A stretch of 8,015 nucleotides of DNA from Eubacterium sp. (GTDB lineage Bacteria; Bacillota; Clostridia; Lachnospirales; Lachnospiraceae), in the NCBI GenBank assembly GCA_003520145.1, contig DOVJ01000148.1, positions 1 through 8,015 of the forward strand, read 5' to 3'. The number at the start of each line of letters is the position of its first letter. The stretch's first letter is position 1. This document shows positions 7,120 through 8,015 of the stretch, in pieces. The position numbers and the translations under genes are program-made. The notes below the pieces were generated by a model, which did not search any database, was not told the origin of the DNA, and saw only the letters and a program-made list of their open reading frames with translations.

Positions 7120-7124
7120 GGAGG
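7120..7124 (+). promoter_or_regulatory. ribosome binding site of the marR-family gene
   Basis: GGAGG lies 9 nt before ATG 7134. It decides the start against the in-frame ATG at 7092, which would sit inside the operator and upstream of the predicted transcription start. Confidence 0.85.
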
Positions 7125-7133
7125 AATAAAACT

Positions 7134-7583
7134 ATGGAAAAGTATGAAAAGTTTACGCTCTTGATCGGAAAGATAGAAAAAGACATCAAGCGTATTAAGT
7201 GCGATCAGATGAGAGAATATGGATTGAGAGGTATTCATGTTAATTGTCTGTATTATCTGTATAATGGTATCGCCAATACAGTTATTGTGCTAGTTAATCT
7301 TCTTGGCGAGGATAAGGGCAATGTATCAAGAGGAATAGAGTACCTCGAAGTTCAAGGCTTAATCAAACCTCGTAATCAGGATACCAGAAGACGCCATAAT
7401 GAGCGTATAGAACTTACAAAGCGCGGTGAAGAGATTGCTAAGGTTGTATGTAAAAAGATAGATGAGTTTGTAGAGGAAGTCAGCGTAGGTTTATCGGCTG
7501 ATGAACTTAAGTCTATGTATTCTGCTCTCAATATTATAAGTGATAATCTCGATAAGATAGGGGCAAAGAAGAACAATGATTAA
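7134..7583 (+). CDS. MarR-family winged-helix transcriptional regulator
   Basis: A 149-aa protein, the usual MarR length, expected to bind DNA as a homodimer. Helical dimerisation segments occupy about 1-28 and 95-145. The winged helix-turn-helix lies between them: VIVLVNLLGEDKGNVSRGIEYLEVQGLI (about 50-77) contains the recognition helix (about 61-73), followed by a basic wing PRNQDTRRRHNERIELTKRG (about 79-98). The pattern 'helix-turn-helix, EYLExxGLI, basic wing, I-LT-x-x-G' is typical of MarR. It is transcribed from a consensus promoter embedded in a 12-bp dyad, so negative autoregulation is likely. It overlaps the following degV-like gene by 8 nt, which makes that gene the best candidate co-regulated target. 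Its ligand is unknown; a FabT-like response to acylated ligands is one possibility suggested only by the neighbour. Confidence 0.88.
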   Translation: MEKYEKFTLLIGKIEKDIKRIKCDQMREYGLRGIHVNCLYYLYNGIANTVIVLVNLLGEDKGNVSRGIEYLEVQGLIKPRNQDTRRRHNERIELTKRGEEIAKVVCKKIDEFVEEVSVGLSADELKSMYSALNIISDNLDKIGAKKNND

Positions 7584-8015
7584 AGTAATAGTTGATTCGA
7601 CTGCCGATCTTACAGATGAAGTCAGAAAAAGAGTATGTGTCGTGCCACTTACGGTGCACTTTGGCGATGTCGAATATATCGACAAGGTTACTATAGATAA
7701 CAAAACATTTTATGAAAAACTCATAGAGGATGATGTTATACCGACTACCAGTCAGGCCACGCCAATCAAGTTTGAAGATGAATATGATAAGATCGCTCCA
7801 GAAGATGAGGCTATTGTCATAACTCTTTCTTCTAAGCTTTCAGGTACATACCAGAGCGCATGTATAGCGGCTGGTGACAGAGAGGGGATATATGTCGTAG
7901 ATAGTGACAATGTGACTGTTGGTACGTCAATCCTCGTTGAAGAGGCGCTTAATCTCATAGATGCAGGGCTTAGCGCCAAGGAGATTGCCGCAAAGCTTGA
8001 AGAGGATAAAGAAAG
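7576..8015 (+). CDS. DegV family protein (FakB-like fatty-acid-binding), 3' incomplete
   Basis: The reading frame starts MIKVIVDSTADLT and stays open to the end of the window (146 codons plus 2 nt), about half of the usual 280 or so residues. DegV signatures are clear: VDSTADL (6-12), PTTSQATP (56-63), ITLSSKLSGTYQSA (82-95) and VVDS (107-110). In this family the TTSQ and SGTYQSA loops hold the carboxylate of a bound fatty acid; FakB proteins present the fatty acid to the kinase FakA for acyl-phosphate formation and phospholipid synthesis. The start ATG at 7576 overlaps the end of the MarR gene (ATGATTAA, 8-nt overlap), with a weak AGGGG at 7559-7563, so translational coupling is probable. 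Whether it serves lipid uptake or another DegV role cannot be told from the sequence. Confidence 0.93.
   Translation, partial: MIKVIVDSTADLTDEVRKRVCVVPLTVHFGDVEYIDKVTIDNKTFYEKLIEDDVIPTTSQATPIKFEDEYDKIAPEDEAIVITLSSKLSGTYQSACIAAGDREGIYVVDSDNVTVGTSILVEEALNLIDAGLSAKEIAAKLEEDKE

Noticed and set aside
7092..7133. Upstream ATG for the MarR gene (14 extra codons)
   Set aside because: It lies in the operator arm, upstream of the predicted transcription start; GGAGG at 7120-7124 serves ATG 7134.

Overview
The window looks like an ordinary chromosomal segment of a low-to-moderate GC Gram-positive anaerobe. Clostridia, probably Lachnospiraceae (Butyrivibrio/Roseburia-like), is my best guess. Reasons: the tRNA carries no encoded CCA, Shine-Dalgarno sites are of the strong GGAGG type, promoters are sigma-A-like, and the gene families present (Firmicutes-type TopB with a TDSGREGE Toprim motif, DegV, PAS-GGDEF-EAL) fit that group. 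The taxonomic call is inference; no marker gene settles it. Everything recognisable is on the + strand.

Layout. (1) Positions 56-126 hold a tRNA-Trp (anticodon CCA), followed at once by a strong intrinsic terminator (131-157). (2) An extended -10 promoter (179-187) starts a tight run of five genes: a YfbR-type HD-domain 5'-deoxynucleotidase (228-815), a PAS/degenerate-GGDEF/EAL protein predicted to be a cyclic-di-GMP phosphodiesterase (817-2523), DNA topoisomerase III topB (2523-4511), glucosamine-6-phosphate synthase glmS (4523-6346), and a stand-alone left-handed beta-helix protein resembling the acetyltransferase half of GlmU (6360-7052). The junctions are +1 nt, a 1-nt overlap, 11 nt and 13 nt, so one polycistronic unit is likely. 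(3) An 81-nt intergenic region (7053-7133) carries a perfect-consensus sigma-A promoter (TTGACA-17-TATAAT) inside a perfect 12-bp inverted repeat, the likely operator of the next gene. (4) A MarR-family regulator (7134-7583) overlaps by 8 nt a DegV/FakB-like fatty-acid-binding protein (7576 to the window end, incomplete).

How the genes fit together. glmS makes glucosamine-6-phosphate, and the next gene could act on a later amino-sugar intermediate (N-acetylation of glucosamine-1-phosphate), so these two plausibly share the cell-wall precursor pathway. The upstream genes (deoxynucleotide turnover, cyclic-di-GMP hydrolysis, DNA decatenation) have no obvious common pathway with them and may be a housekeeping operon of convenience. 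The MarR-DegV pair looks like a self-regulated, possibly lipid-responsive unit.

I found no mobile element, CRISPR array, defence island or clearly novel system. The points most worth following are the dyad operator architecture at 7061-7108, the stand-alone GlmU-like acetyltransferase with conserved catalytic spacing, and the SSDEF replacement in the cyclic-di-GMP enzyme.
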